A stretch of DNA of 64,000 bases from Bradyrhizobium betae (GCF_004123905.1 NZ_MZXW01000055.1:175797-239796); one strand, 5' to 3'. Counted from the first letter of the stretch, positions 34,086-44,432 are shown. The notes: generated by a model from the sequence alone, not told the origin. Numbers and translations: made by a program.

Positions 34086-35297
34086 CTACTTCCAAACCGA
34101 CTTATCCGCGTCCCAGCGCTGGCCCTTCAGCTCCTTGGTGAGCGCCTCGAGCGAGCCGTTGTCGTCGGGCTGGTCGCCTTCCTCATCGGCCGCAGCTTCG
34201 TCCGAGAGGTTGAGCTTGGCGCCGCTGCTCTCATCGGCGGTCGTGGTTGCGGGGATGCCGATCCAGAGCATCAGCTTGTCGGTGGCACCCGGCTTGTCGG
34301 GCGAGATCAGGCCTGCGACCTCGATTGTGTCGGTGAGATCGAGCGCAGGGAAATCCTTGTTCGGCCGCTTGAAGACGAGCTTGAGCTTGCCGGTGGCGGG
34401 GTTGAAGCTTTGCGAGACCGGCTTTGCCGCGAGCGTCCTGCTCAGCACGCCGGCAACGGCGGTCGCGAGCTTGTCGCGGTTGGTCTTGTCGCCGTCGCGC
34501 CAGTCGGCTGCGGCAAAGCGGATGGTGCGGTCCATCTCGGTCATTCCGGCGGTCCAGCCCGCGGCGGTGACGCCCGGCATCGCCTTGAATTTTGCGAGCA
34601 GGGAGCCTGCGCGCTCCGGATCGACCGACATGTTGATGGTCTGCTCGCCGGCGCGCAGCGCGTCGCAGCCGATGCTAAGGCTCGACAGCGTCATCTCGAC
34701 CTCCTGGCCCTTCAGGCTCTTCAGGAACTCGGTCGCCGCATCCAGCTTGACCTTCACCGCGATCGCCTCGGGCGAGACGTCGGTGAAATCCTTCGGCTGT
34801 GGCGTGATGCCGTCGTCGGAGGTCTGGTTGTCCTGAAACTCTTTTTCACTGAGGTCCGAATTGTCGGGCGAGGTGACCTCGGTGACGGTCTGGCCGATGC
34901 TGATCTGGCCGCGGAATTCGAAATTGTCCCCGGCCTGTTTGCGCAGCAGCTTGACGCTGACGGGCGCCTTCTCGCCAAGGCTCTGCGTCGTGCCCGTCAT
35001 GTTCTGGCCCGAGACCTGGAGATTGACGACGAAGCGGTCCTTGCGGTCGGAATTCTTCGCGACGGGATAGCAGACGTCGAGCACCGCCGCCGTCACCGTC
35101 TTGCCCTGCCGCGTCTCCTTCAGGATCACGTCGGCATTGCCGTCCATCAACCCGTCGATCGAGGTGAAATAGCGCGTCTCGGTGCCGCCCGGCGCCGTGG
35201 CCTTCGGCGACAGCTTCATCTGGGCGGATGCGACGTCAGGCGAGACGGCGAGCAGAGCCGCCAAAAGTGCAGTCGAACAAACCAGAAGCGCACGCAT
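34086..35297 (-). CDS. Exported hypothetical protein, 403 aa
   Basis: A signal peptide (MRALLVCSTALLAALLAVSPDVASA) is followed by a long, acidic, mostly beta-predicted mature protein without membrane segments. It has several repeated motifs of alternating charged residues (for example SPEAIAVKVKLDAATEFLKSLKGQEVEM) and an acidic region near the end (DEAAADEEGDQPDDNG). GAGGA lies before ATG 35297. It is downstream of groEL in the same orientation but behind a strong terminator. I do not recognise the family. Confidence 0.75.
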   Translation of the reverse strand: MRALLVCSTALLAALLAVSPDVASAQMKLSPKATAPGGTETRYFTSIDGLMDGNADVILKETRQGKTVTAAVLDVCYPVAKNSDRKDRFVVNLQVSGQNMTGTTQSLGEKAPVSVKLLRKQAGDNFEFRGQISIGQTVTEVTSPDNSDLSEKEFQDNQTSDDGITPQPKDFTDVSPEAIAVKVKLDAATEFLKSLKGQEVEMTLSSLSIGCDALRAGEQTINMSVDPERAGSLLAKFKAMPGVTAAGWTAGMTEMDRTIRFAAADWRDGDKTNRDKLATAVAGVLSRTLAAKPVSQSFNPATGKLKLVFKRPNKDFPALDLTDTIEVAGLISPDKPGATDKLMLWIGIPATTTADESSGAKLNLSDEAAADEEGDQPDDNGSLEALTKELKGQRWDADKSVWK

Positions 35298-35381
35298 ATG
35301 AAATCCTCGCGCAATCGAATCGGCCGCCACCGTAATGGGTTTTGGCCGCCGGTTGAATTGGAAAGCCGAGGGGCAGGTCGG

Positions 35382-35411
35382 CAAAAAAAAAGGCCGCCCG
35401 GAGGCGGCCTT
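35382..35411 (-). terminator. Rho-independent terminator of groESL
   Basis: AAGGCCGCC (35390-35398) and GGCGGCCTT (35403-35411) pair around a CGGA loop, followed on the minus strand by nine U. It lies 29 bases past the groEL stop. Confidence 0.92.
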
Positions 35412-35439
35412 CGCAACACTGATATGGAGCGGATGGCCT

Positions 35440-37071
<1,632 letters not shown>

Positions 37072-37187
37072 TTCAGCAATCCCTGTTGTGTCGTGATGTG
37101 TCTTGTTTCGTGATCTGCGGCGGAATGATGGATGCCCGGATCGGTCGATCCGGGCATGACATTCAGCGGCCGTTCAGGCGGATGGCC

Positions 37188-37484
37188 TTAGGCCAGAACG
37201 CCCATGATGTCCGACTCTTTCATGATCAGGAGATCTTCGTTGTCGATCTTGACCTCGGTGCCCGACCATTTGCCGAACAGCACGCGGTCGCCGACCTTGA
37301 GGTCGATCGGGATCAGCTTGCCCGCCTCGTCACGGCCGCCGGGGCCGACGGCGACGATTTCGCCCTGGGACGGCTTTTCCTTGGCGCTGTCCGGAATGAT
37401 GATGCCGCCCTTGGTCTTTTCCTCGGCGTCGATACGTTTGACCACGACACGGTCATGCAGCGGACGAAATTTGGATTTAGCCAT
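37188..37484 (-). CDS. groES: Co-chaperonin GroES (10 kDa)
   Basis: A 98-residue protein with the GroES landmarks FRPLHDRVVVKRI, the mobile loop EEKTKGGIIIPDSAKEKPSQGEIVAVGPG and FGKWSGTEVKIDNED. The start at 37484 gives the standard N-terminus MAKSKFRPL; the longer frame upstream runs through the promoter and is not used. First gene of the groESL operon. Confidence 0.99.
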   Translation of the reverse strand: MAKSKFRPLHDRVVVKRIDAEEKTKGGIIIPDSAKEKPSQGEIVAVGPGGRDEAGKLIPIDLKVGDRVLFGKWSGTEVKIDNEDLLIMKESDIMGVLA

Positions 37485-37576
37485 GACGTTTCCCTTTGGA
37501 GGCTCGCTTCGGAAGTAGCGGAAGTGGGTGGGGCGGCGCTTCCGTCCAGCCTCTTCCCGAGGATCGAACGGCGCGC

Positions 37577-37603
37577 TTAGCAATCGGGCTTTCCGAGTGC
37601 TAA
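37577..37603. promoter_or_regulatory. CIRCE element (HrcA operator) of groESL
   Basis: TTAGCAATC-N9-GAGTGCTAA matches the CIRCE consensus TTAGCACTC-N9-GAGTGCTAA with one mismatch. It lies about 93 bases upstream of groES, just downstream of the promoter, where the HrcA repressor blocks transcription until heat shock. Confidence 0.95.
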
Positions 37604-37615
37604 TAGTGCGCCCGG

Positions 37616-37644
37616 AAATATGGCTTGGCCGCGATCCTGTCAAG
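37616..37644 (-). promoter_or_regulatory. RpoH-type heat-shock promoter of groESL
   Basis: On the minus strand CTTGAC (37644-37639) and CCATATTT (37623-37616), with a 15-base interval, match the alphaproteobacterial sigma-32 pattern. Together with the CIRCE element downstream this indicates dual control by RpoH and HrcA. Confidence 0.65.
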
Positions 37645-37814
37645 CAAAGGTGGTTAAGCGATTGGTGAGGCGGATATAGGATTGTGTCTACAGAAACTTA
37701 TTGGTCGCGCTGGCGTATAAAGGACGTCATTGCTCCGACAGCGGTTTTGCGCTTGGCTGCAGGAGGGATGTGGTCGAGGTCTTGTTTGGGGGGCGGTTTG
37801 CTCGGGGGAATGTC

Positions 37815-38336
37815 ATGATCAGTTCAGCTCACGCACGCACGGTTGCCAATCTGGCCGCCGCCTCTTGCCTGGCGCTGCTGCTTGGCGCCTGTGGCGGCGG
37901 CTTGAGCCTGCCGTCCTTCTCGTCGTCTTCGCCGCCGCCCGAGGCCGAGCCCGGCACCGGCCCGGAAATGCCGGCAAGCATCCGCGCCGACGAGATCGTC
38001 GGCCGCTGGGGCCTTGCCTCGTTCCAGAACCCGGCCGACCGCCCCCGCACCGAGAAGATGGCGCGCGAGCAGTGCAAGAATCCCTACGTGATCGGCGCCG
38101 GTACCTCCGGCGGCGTGGTCATGCATCTCGCCGACCAGGCGACGCCGCAGGAGTTGCGGCTGAAGGGTTCGCCCAGCGGCAAGAACTATATCGGGCCGGC
38201 CGGTCCGACCCCCGGCGACCAGGACCGCGAGATCGTCTCCTTCGACGGCCGTGTCATGATCACCCGCTTCATCGACAAGGACGCCGCCACCCGCTACGGC
38301 AACATGGTCTACGTCCGCTGCGCGCCAAGGGCGTGA
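37815..38336 (+). CDS. Lipoprotein of unknown function, 173 aa
   Basis: A type II signal sequence with lipobox LLGAC puts the lipid on Cys ~26, followed by a serine/proline linker and a globular part (EIVGRWGLASFQNPADRPRTEKMAREQCKNPYVIGAG ... NMVYVRCAP) with two more cysteines. The core resembles the AprI/Inh-like or META-like small beta-barrels, a guess. Longer frames upstream lack a ribosome site; ATG 37815 is preferred. Divergent from groESL. Confidence 0.85.
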   Translation: MISSAHARTVANLAAASCLALLLGACGGGLSLPSFSSSSPPPEAEPGTGPEMPASIRADEIVGRWGLASFQNPADRPRTEKMAREQCKNPYVIGAGTSGGVVMHLADQATPQELRLKGSPSGKNYIGPAGPTPGDQDREIVSFDGRVMITRFIDKDAATRYGNMVYVRCAPRA

Positions 38337-38348
38337 TCTCTCTCCTCC

Positions 38349-38450
38349 GTCATGCCCCGCGAAGGCGGGGCATCCAGTACGCCGCGGCTTCTCGGTTCTA
38401 GCCTCGCTGTCTCTGGAATACTGGATCGTCCGCCTTCGCGGACGATGACA
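38349..38450. repeat. Composite palindromic repeat with variable arms
   Basis: Ends gtcatgccccgcgaaggcggggcatccagtacgcc and tactggatcgtccgccttcgcggacgatgaca. Each end carries its own hairpin (GCCCCGCgaaGGCGGGGC; CGTCCGCcttcGCGGACG), and the inner parts ccagta/tactgg pair across the centre. A second copy with the same layout but different arm sequences is at 57946-58054. Confidence 0.75.
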
Positions 38451-38465
38451 GCGGAGGGGGCTCAA

Positions 38466-38497
38466 AAACAAAAAGCGCCGGCTTGCGCCGGCGTTTT
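38466..38497. terminator. Bidirectional terminator between lipoprotein and cheZ genes
   Basis: GCGCCGGC and GCCGGCG form a stem with a TTGC loop; the left side is preceded by aaaacaaaaa and the right side followed by ttttgtttttt, so the hairpin has a U-run in both transcripts. It lies between the convergent lipoprotein and CheZ genes. Confidence 0.85.
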
Positions 38498-38521
38498 GTT
38501 TTTTCCGTCCGCCGCGTCCGA

Positions 38522-39307
38522 TCAGTCGAACAGCGCGTCGATGTCGTCCTGCGAGGCGTGGCCGACGTCGCCGTTAAGCTTCGGACCATTGAGCAGCTTC
38601 TCGTCCTCGGTGCGGGTGTCGGCTGGCGCGGGTACATGGGCCTTGATCGCGTCGACGCCGCCCCAGATCTCCATCATCGCATTGATGTGCTGCTCGATGA
38701 ACTTCATCGTGCCCATCACCTTGCTGATGCGCTGGCCGGTCAGGTCCTGGAAATTGCAGGCTTCGAAGATCGAGATGACGCGTTCCTGGATGTCGTCGGC
38801 GAGACGCTTCTGCTGGTCAGCCGATTGCACCTTGGACATCGCGCTGGCCGCCTGGTCGATCGACTCGGCCGCTTCGAGAATTTGCTGGGTGGCCTGCTCG
38901 GTGCCGCCGACGACCGCGCCGAGCTCGCCATTGACCTTGGCCATCTCGCCGCCGTCGAAGCTCTTGCCGTGCAGCGTCGCGATCTCGCGCTTGGTGCGGT
39001 CGATGGCGTCGTGGATGAGGTCGAGCTCGACCTTCAGCTTTTCGCACTGCTCGATCTGCGCCCGGTAGGTATCGAGCATGGTGCGAGCTTCGGAGAGCTC
39101 GTGGGCCGTGGAGGCGTCGATCGCCGCCATGGCCGCGCTGCCGGACAAGGGCGCAGCGGTGATGCCCTTCGCCATCTGGGCGCGGATCGCGCGCAGCTCG
39201 GCCATGATCTCGCCGTGCATCGGCGCCGCCTCCTCAATCATTTCGGGGCTGGGCATCTCGCCGACAATAGCCTCTTCGACACGAAAACGTTTGCGGTGAA
39301 TAGCCAT
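38522..39307 (-). CDS. cheZ: Chemotaxis phosphatase CheZ
   Basis: A 261-residue, nearly all-helical protein. The catalytic segment ACNFQDLTGQRISKVM matches the E. coli CheZ active site, with both the Asp and the Gln needed to dephosphorylate CheY-P. The C-terminus ends DDIDALFD, like the CheY-binding tail of CheZ. No other chemotaxis gene is nearby. The start at 39307 follows a GGGGGAG site; a seven-residue longer version is less likely. Confidence 0.9.
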   Translation of the reverse strand: MAIHRKRFRVEEAIVGEMPSPEMIEEAAPMHGEIMAELRAIRAQMAKGITAAPLSGSAAMAAIDASTAHELSEARTMLDTYRAQIEQCEKLKVELDLIHDAIDRTKREIATLHGKSFDGGEMAKVNGELGAVVGGTEQATQQILEAAESIDQAASAMSKVQSADQQKRLADDIQERVISIFEACNFQDLTGQRISKVMGTMKFIEQHINAMMEIWGGVDAIKAHVPAPADTRTEDEKLLNGPKLNGDVGHASQDDIDALFD

Positions 39308-39620
39308 CAGGAACTCCCCCCACCTCACTCACGCGTCTTTGTAGGCAGAAGCAATTTAACACGAGGTTCACAGAGGAACTGTTGCGCATTGCCATGCGCG
39401 ACGGCGCGCAAAGAAGCGATTAACCATGAGCTTGCGGCGTTCATCGAAAATAAACGCTGATCGCCAAATTGCGGCCCCGCTCGCGACGTGGTGAATCGAA
39501 ACGCGGCCTCCGTTTACCAAACGAAACGGCTTTTGCTTTTTATTGACCACGTCGAGGGCGCGGATCAGTCATCGCGTTCGACGGCGCATGCAACTAGACG
39601 AAACAGTACAGAGTACGTCG

Positions 39621-40433
39621 ATGTTCAAGAAAATGTCTGTTGCGCTGCTCGGCAGCGCTTGCACCTTCATGGCCGGCGCGGGCAGCGCCAGCGCCTTCGA
39701 CAATACCGTGCCGAACGATCCGCCTGCGGTGCTCTACCAGCCGCAGGTGCCGCCGGCACCGGTGCGCGTCGCCTCCAATGCGCAAATGGGCGGCGGCTTC
39801 ATCGAATTCCTGTTCGGTGACGGCCCCGGCCGCGGTCCGGCCTATGCGCCGCAGCAGCCGGTCTATCAGCAGCAGCCCGGCTATTACGACCAGCGCCGCC
39901 TGCCGCCGATGGGCGAGCCGCAGATGCAGGGTGGATATCAACAAGGTGCGGTTCAGCAGGAAGCGGTCGACCCGCGGCAGCGTCCGTTCGATCCGAGATT
40001 CGAGAAACAATCTGTTGACTATAGCGGCAAGGAAAGTGCCGGCACCATCGTGGTCGATACGCCCAACAAGTTCCTCTATCTCGTCGAGGGCAACGGCCGC
40101 GCGATGCGCTACGGCATCGGCGTCGGCCGCCCGGGTTTCACCTGGTCCGGCGTCAAGTCGATCACGTCCAAGCGCGAATGGCCGGACTGGACCCCGCCGG
40201 CGGAAATGATCGCGCGCCGGCCCGACCTGCCCCGGCACATGGAAGGCGGCCCGGAAAACCCGCTCGGCGCGCGCGCGATGTATCTGGGCTCGACGCTCTA
40301 CCGCATCCACGGCTCCAACGAGCCCTGGACCATCGGCACCAACGTCTCCTCCGGCTGCATCCGCATGCGCAACGAGGACGTCATCGACCTCTATGGCCGT
40401 GTCAATGTCGGCACCAGGGTCGTGGTGATGTGA
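39621..40433 (+). CDS. L,D-transpeptidase (YkuD domain)
   Basis: A 270-residue exported protein. A signal peptide (MFKKMSVALLGSACTFMAGAGSASA) is followed by a proline/glutamine-rich linker and a YkuD domain (about 135-270): GTIVVDTPNKFLYLVEGNGRAMRYGIGVGR and the catalytic HGSNEPWTIGTNVSSGCIRMRNEDV with the Cys nucleophile. It forms 3-3 cross-links or attaches proteins to peptidoglycan, and resists beta-lactams better than D,D-transpeptidases. ATG 39621 gives the standard N-terminus. Confidence 0.94.
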   Translation: MFKKMSVALLGSACTFMAGAGSASAFDNTVPNDPPAVLYQPQVPPAPVRVASNAQMGGGFIEFLFGDGPGRGPAYAPQQPVYQQQPGYYDQRRLPPMGEPQMQGGYQQGAVQQEAVDPRQRPFDPRFEKQSVDYSGKESAGTIVVDTPNKFLYLVEGNGRAMRYGIGVGRPGFTWSGVKSITSKREWPDWTPPAEMIARRPDLPRHMEGGPENPLGARAMYLGSTLYRIHGSNEPWTIGTNVSSGCIRMRNEDVIDLYGRVNVGTRVVVM

Positions 40434-40452
40434 TGATCTGACGCCCGACATG

Positions 40453-40482
40453 AAAACGGCCGCCTCGCGGGCGGCCGTTTTT
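40453..40482 (+). terminator. Terminator after the L,D-transpeptidase gene
   Basis: AAAACGGCCGCC (40453-40464) pairs with GGCGGCCGTTTT (40470-40481) around TCGCG. The A-tract on the left makes it usable in both directions, and the DUF2076 gene ends on the other strand at 40506. Confidence 0.88.
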
Positions 40483-40505
40483 GTTCGGTGCGCTATCGAG
40501 CAGCC

Positions 40506-41336
40506 TTACGCGTAATCGCTGCCGCCATCGTCGTCGCCGCCGAAATCGCTGTCGTCGGCCACGTCCACATTGCCGTTGTCGTGATCGTCGTCGCCGTAAT
40601 TCTGATCGTTGTTGTTGTCGCGGTCGTTCGAGCCCTGGTCGAGGAAGCCCTGGCGGGAATCGCGGTTCGAGCCGATGTCGTTGAGGCCGGCATCGCGTGC
40701 GAGCGAGCCGCCGGACTGGTCGCTGCCGCCCCAAGGACTGCGATCGCCGCCCAGGGAATTGGTGTCGCCAAAAGCCTGCTGGTGCGAGCCGCCCATCATG
40801 CCGCGGATGCTGGAGAGCAGCAGCGAGCCGCCGACGACGCCGGCCGCGGCCGCCGCTGCCGTACCGAGGAACGAGCCGCCGCCGCCGACCGGCGGGGCGC
40901 CATAACCCGGAGCTTGGCCCGGACCCGGGCCTTGACCATAAGCCTGTCCGTATGGCGGCTGGCCGTAACCCGGCTGCGGCTGCGGCATCGCCTGGCCGGT
41001 GTTCCACACCGGCCGCGCGTCGCGCGGCGGCACGTTCGGAACCGAACCGCGTGACGGGCTTCCGCCGAATAGGGTGTCGCGCATGGTATCCAGGAAGCCG
41101 CCGGACTGCGCCTGCTCGGGCGCCTGTGCCGCTTCCAGCTCCTGGATGCGGTTATGGGCGCGTTTCAGCGCTTCGTCCTGCAACAGGGTGGTCTGCACCA
41201 GCGCGTAAATTGCGCCGGGGGCCTTGCGCAGGCCGTCGGAGATCGCGGCGATCGCGTCGGGATCGCGCGGTGCATTTTCCAGTTTCGAAAGCCGGTCGAA
41301 AAGCTCGTCGACGAGTTGGCGTTCCTGCGGCGTCAT
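40506..41336 (-). CDS. DUF2076 family protein
   Basis: A 276-residue protein. The N-terminal part (MTPQERQLVDELFDRLSKLENAPRDPDAIAAISDGLRKAPGAIYALVQTTLLQDEALKRAHNRIQELE) is the DUF2076 helical domain; a glycine/proline/tyrosine-rich middle, a short hydrophobic segment (GTAAAAAAGVVGGSLLLSSIRGMMGG) and a very acidic Asp/Gly-rich tail follow. Similar proteins are periplasmic or membrane-associated; function unknown. GAGGAG lies before ATG 41336. Confidence 0.88.
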   Translation of the reverse strand: MTPQERQLVDELFDRLSKLENAPRDPDAIAAISDGLRKAPGAIYALVQTTLLQDEALKRAHNRIQELEAAQAPEQAQSGGFLDTMRDTLFGGSPSRGSVPNVPPRDARPVWNTGQAMPQPQPGYGQPPYGQAYGQGPGPGQAPGYGAPPVGGGGSFLGTAAAAAAGVVGGSLLLSSIRGMMGGSHQQAFGDTNSLGGDRSPWGGSDQSGGSLARDAGLNDIGSNRDSRQGFLDQGSNDRDNNNDQNYGDDDHDNGNVDVADDSDFGGDDDGGSDYA

Positions 41337-41462
41337 GATCTGTCTCCTCTGCGCAAAACCAAGCGCGCACAGGATGTAGGGTTCCATTGTGGCCCCAACA
41401 GTGCCGGCCGGATTAAATTTCGGTATGCGACAAGCTGCCTCGCGGCCGGCTTTTCGCCGGTT

Positions 41463-42308
41463 TCACCCCAATGTCACGTTGCTGTCCGCCAGCAGCTGCG
41501 CAAAGGCGTCTCCGGCAAGATAAGCATGCTCGCGTTCGCGGACGTCGGTCATCGGATCGAGGCCGGTGAGGATGTCGTCGACGAAGCCGGGATGGCACAT
41601 CACAAGGCCGCCGTCAGGCAGGCCGTCCAGGAATTGCCGCATCAGCTCGCCGAAGTCGGTCGTGCGCGTAAAATCATAGGCGCCGGCGAAGCCGGAATTG
41701 AAGCTGAGGCCGGCGCTGCCCGCGCGGCGGCGGAATTGCGCGCTGAGGATATCGAGCACCATGGCCTTTGGTGAGGCCAGCCGCTGTGCCAGCGGCAGGT
41801 CGCGGCCGCCCTGGCGGACCCAGGCTTTTGGCGCGACTTCGCCGACCGCATCGACAAAGCCGTCGCGCACCTGCGGATAGAGCTGCACATGCTGATGGCC
41901 GTCGACGAAATCAGGCGGGCGCCCGAACGCTTCCACGAAGGCCGCCAGTTGCGCCTTCACCTCGTTGCGAAAGAACTCGCGGTCGAGCCGCCGCATCAGT
42001 CCCGCGCGCAGCAGTTTTGGAAACGGCATGAACATGTCGCCGTCGAGCGGGCGGAAATGCATGGTGAGCGGCCGGAACGGCGCCGACATCGTCACATGCA
42101 AGCCGATCGCACAGCGCGCGCTTGTCTTCGCCGAGGCCTGAAGCGCCTCGACCTCCGCACGCTCGATCGTGGGTCCCACCATCATCACCGAGGTGGCGTT
42201 GAGGCGGCCGCGTTCGATCAGGTCACGGATGGCGCGGTTGACGCCCGGGCTGATGCCATAATCATCGGCGCAGAGCCAGATTCGTCGCGGCGCCGTCGCC
42301 GCGCTCAT
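41463..42308 (-). CDS. ChbG/HpnK (YdjC) family deacetylase
   Basis: A 281-residue carbohydrate deacetylase of the YdjC fold. Metal and catalytic motifs are CADDYGISPGVNRAI (Asp pair), GLHVTM, VDGHQHVQLYP and CHPGFVDD. The family includes ChbG, HpnK (hopanoid) and NaxD, which deacetylates undecaprenyl-phosphate-linked N-acetylgalactosamine in Francisella. The start overlaps the stop of the upstream glycosyltransferase by four bases, so the pair is coupled and probably acts on one lipid-linked sugar. No hopanoid genes are nearby, so HpnK itself is less likely. Confidence 0.88.
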   Translation of the reverse strand: MSAATAPRRIWLCADDYGISPGVNRAIRDLIERGRLNATSVMMVGPTIERAEVEALQASAKTSARCAIGLHVTMSAPFRPLTMHFRPLDGDMFMPFPKLLRAGLMRRLDREFFRNEVKAQLAAFVEAFGRPPDFVDGHQHVQLYPQVRDGFVDAVGEVAPKAWVRQGGRDLPLAQRLASPKAMVLDILSAQFRRRAGSAGLSFNSGFAGAYDFTRTTDFGELMRQFLDGLPDGGLVMCHPGFVDDILTGLDPMTDVREREHAYLAGDAFAQLLADSNVTLG

Positions 42309-43351
42309 TCGGCCGCCGTCCTCTTCGCGGCGTCGTCCGCCTTGTCGGTCTCGAAGCGCTTTTCACTGTGCTCGGCGACGAAATAGATCGGGCGCGCCTT
42401 CAGCTCGGACAGGATCTTGCCGATATATTCGCCGACGATACCGATCATGATGAGCTGCACGCCGCCGATCGTCATCAGGCCGATCACGAGCGAGGGATAG
42501 CCGGGCACCTGCTTGCCGGTGGTCCAGACCTCCCACAGGATCGAGAGGCCGAACAGGAACGCGCCACCGGCGAGGATCACGCCGAGCAGGCTGGCAAAGC
42601 GCAGCGGCGCCACCGAGAACGAGGTGACGCCTTCGATCGAAAGGCCAAGCAGACGCGCGGCGCTGAAGGTCGTCACACCATGGGTGCGCGGCGCGGGCTC
42701 GTAATCGACGCGGATCTGGCGGAAGCCGATCCAGCTGGCGAGACCCTTGAAGAAGCGGTTGCGCTCCGGCAACTGCCTGAGTGCTGCGACCGCGCGCGGC
42801 GACAGCAGGCGGAAGTCGCCGGCGTCCTCGGGGATCTTCTGGCGCGCCCCCCAATTGATCAGCGCGTAGAAGCCGTGCACGGCGACGCGGCGCAGGAAGG
42901 GCTCGTTGTCGCGATGCGCCTTGGCGGTATAGACGACGTCGTAGCCGTCATCGATCCAGTGCCGCACCAGCTGCTCGACCAGATCAGGCGGATGCTGGCC
43001 GTCGCCGTCCATGAACATGACAGCGCCGAGCCGGGCGTGATCGAGCCCGGCCATCAGCGCGGCCTCCTTGCCGAAATTGCGCGACAGCGACACCACCTGG
43101 ACGTCGACCGCGTCGGCCGGCAGCGAACGGGCAATCGACAGCGTCGCATCCGCGCTGCCGTCGTCGACATAGACGACCTCGCAAGCGAGGCGATAGCGCT
43201 GCCGCAAGGTCTTTGCGAGATCGCAGATGCGCTGGTGCAGGCCGTCGAGGCCCGCCGCCTCGTTATAGACGGGGACGACAATCGACAGTCCCTTCGCGGC
43301 GGCGCTCGCCGCGGTGGCTGTCATGCCGGAAACGTCAGAGCCCAGCGTCAT
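42305..43351 (-). CDS. Glycosyltransferase family 2, polyprenyl-phosphate type
   Basis: A 348-residue GT-A enzyme of the DPM1/GtrB/ArnC group. The catalytic domain has LSIVVPVYNEAAGL, VVYVDDGSADAT, SLSRNFGKEAALMAGLDHA and MDGDGQHPP (DxD-like); GDFRLLSPRAV and a RNRFFKGL motif follow. Two C-terminal membrane helices (about 245-270 and 285-315) anchor it. Such enzymes load a sugar onto undecaprenyl phosphate on the cytoplasmic face. It is coupled to the downstream deacetylase. The donor sugar cannot be read from sequence. Confidence 0.9.
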   Translation of the reverse strand: MTLGSDVSGMTATAASAAAKGLSIVVPVYNEAAGLDGLHQRICDLAKTLRQRYRLACEVVYVDDGSADATLSIARSLPADAVDVQVVSLSRNFGKEAALMAGLDHARLGAVMFMDGDGQHPPDLVEQLVRHWIDDGYDVVYTAKAHRDNEPFLRRVAVHGFYALINWGARQKIPEDAGDFRLLSPRAVAALRQLPERNRFFKGLASWIGFRQIRVDYEPAPRTHGVTTFSAARLLGLSIEGVTSFSVAPLRFASLLGVILAGGAFLFGLSILWEVWTTGKQVPGYPSLVIGLMTIGGVQLIMIGIVGEYIGKILSELKARPIYFVAEHSEKRFETDKADDAAKRTAAE

Positions 43352-43451
43352 CGATCAAGGTTCCAGAGGCGTTCAAAGTCATCTCAACAGCATATGGTAG
43401 CTGCCCTTTGCTGTCGCTACGCTGAACGAAACCGCTCAACAAACTTTGGGC

Positions 43452-44429
43452 TCACTGCCGCAGGAAGGCCTCGAGCCTGGCGAACAGCGGGTTCTCCCGG
43501 TCGAATACATAGTCGAGCGAAACCACCGAGACGGTCTCGGCGCCATGCTCGCGCAGGAAGCTCGCCAGCGCATAAAGCTGCCCGGGCGGGCAGTGCAGCG
43601 TGAGCATGCCCGACGAGGTCGGCCCGCCGAACGGGGTTTCGACGCCGAAGCGGCTGTGGGCTTCGCCGAGCAGGGCGGCGTCGCACTGCCGGAAGCGGGT
43701 CCGGACCTCACGGTATTTGTTGGCCCGTGCTCGTGCCGCGATGTGATCGAGGATCACGCGCGCCGTCTCGCGTGCCTCCGGCGACCAGTCGGCGTCCTTC
43801 GACGCGACCAGATTGGCCTGGCTGCGCAGGATCACGCCGTCATCGAGCACCCGCAATCCGTTGGCGGCGAGCGTCGCGCCGGTGGTGGTGATGTCGACGA
43901 TCAGCTCGGCGCTGCCGGCCGCGGGCGCTCCTTCGGTCGCGCCCGTGCTTTCGACAATGCGGTAATCGGTGATGCCCTGGTTCTGGAAGAAGGCGCGGGT
44001 GAGGTTGATGAACTTGGTCGCGACCCGCATCCGCATGTGGTGCTGCTCGCGGAAGCCGGTGGTGACGTCGTCGAGGTCGGCCATGGTGCGGACGTCGATC
44101 CACGCCTGCGGCACCGCGACGACGACGTCGGCATAGCCGAAGCCGAGCCCTTCGATCAGCGACACGCGCGTGTCGGCATCCGCGATGTTCTCGCGCACCA
44201 GGTCTTCGCCGGTGACGCCGAGATGCGCCAGACCGCGGGACAGTTGCGAGGCGATTTCGCTGGCCGAGAGATAGGCGACCTCGACATTGTCGAGGCCTGC
44301 GAGCGTGCCGCGATAGTCGCGGGCACCGCCGGCTTTCGACAGCTTCAGCCCGGCCCGGGCGAAGAAGGCTTCGGTGTTTTCCTGGAGGCGGCCCTTGGAG
44401 GGAACGGCCAGAACGAATGGCGCGCTCAT
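43452..44429 (-). CDS. hisG: ATP phosphoribosyltransferase, long form
   Basis: A 325-residue enzyme catalysing the first step of histidine synthesis (ATP + PRPP). The catalytic part has FVLAVPSKGRLQE, HLGVTGEDLV and the PRPP loop ELIVDITTTGATLAANGL. After about residue 230 an extra ~90-residue domain follows (SSGMLTLHCPPGQLYALASFLREHGAETVSVVSLDYVF) that resembles the regulatory C-domain of long-form HisG. This is notable because hisZ, the partner of short-form HisG, lies directly upstream with a three-base gap. Confidence 0.95.
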   Translation of the reverse strand: MSAPFVLAVPSKGRLQENTEAFFARAGLKLSKAGGARDYRGTLAGLDNVEVAYLSASEIASQLSRGLAHLGVTGEDLVRENIADADTRVSLIEGLGFGYADVVVAVPQAWIDVRTMADLDDVTTGFREQHHMRMRVATKFINLTRAFFQNQGITDYRIVESTGATEGAPAAGSAELIVDITTTGATLAANGLRVLDDGVILRSQANLVASKDADWSPEARETARVILDHIAARARANKYREVRTRFRQCDAALLGEAHSRFGVETPFGGPTSSGMLTLHCPPGQLYALASFLREHGAETVSVVSLDYVFDRENPLFARLEAFLRQ

Positions 44430-44432
44430 GAC

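Noticed and set aside
37485..37643. 53-residue N-terminal extension of GroES
   Set aside because: It would translate through the CIRCE element and the promoter; GroES is full length from 37484.
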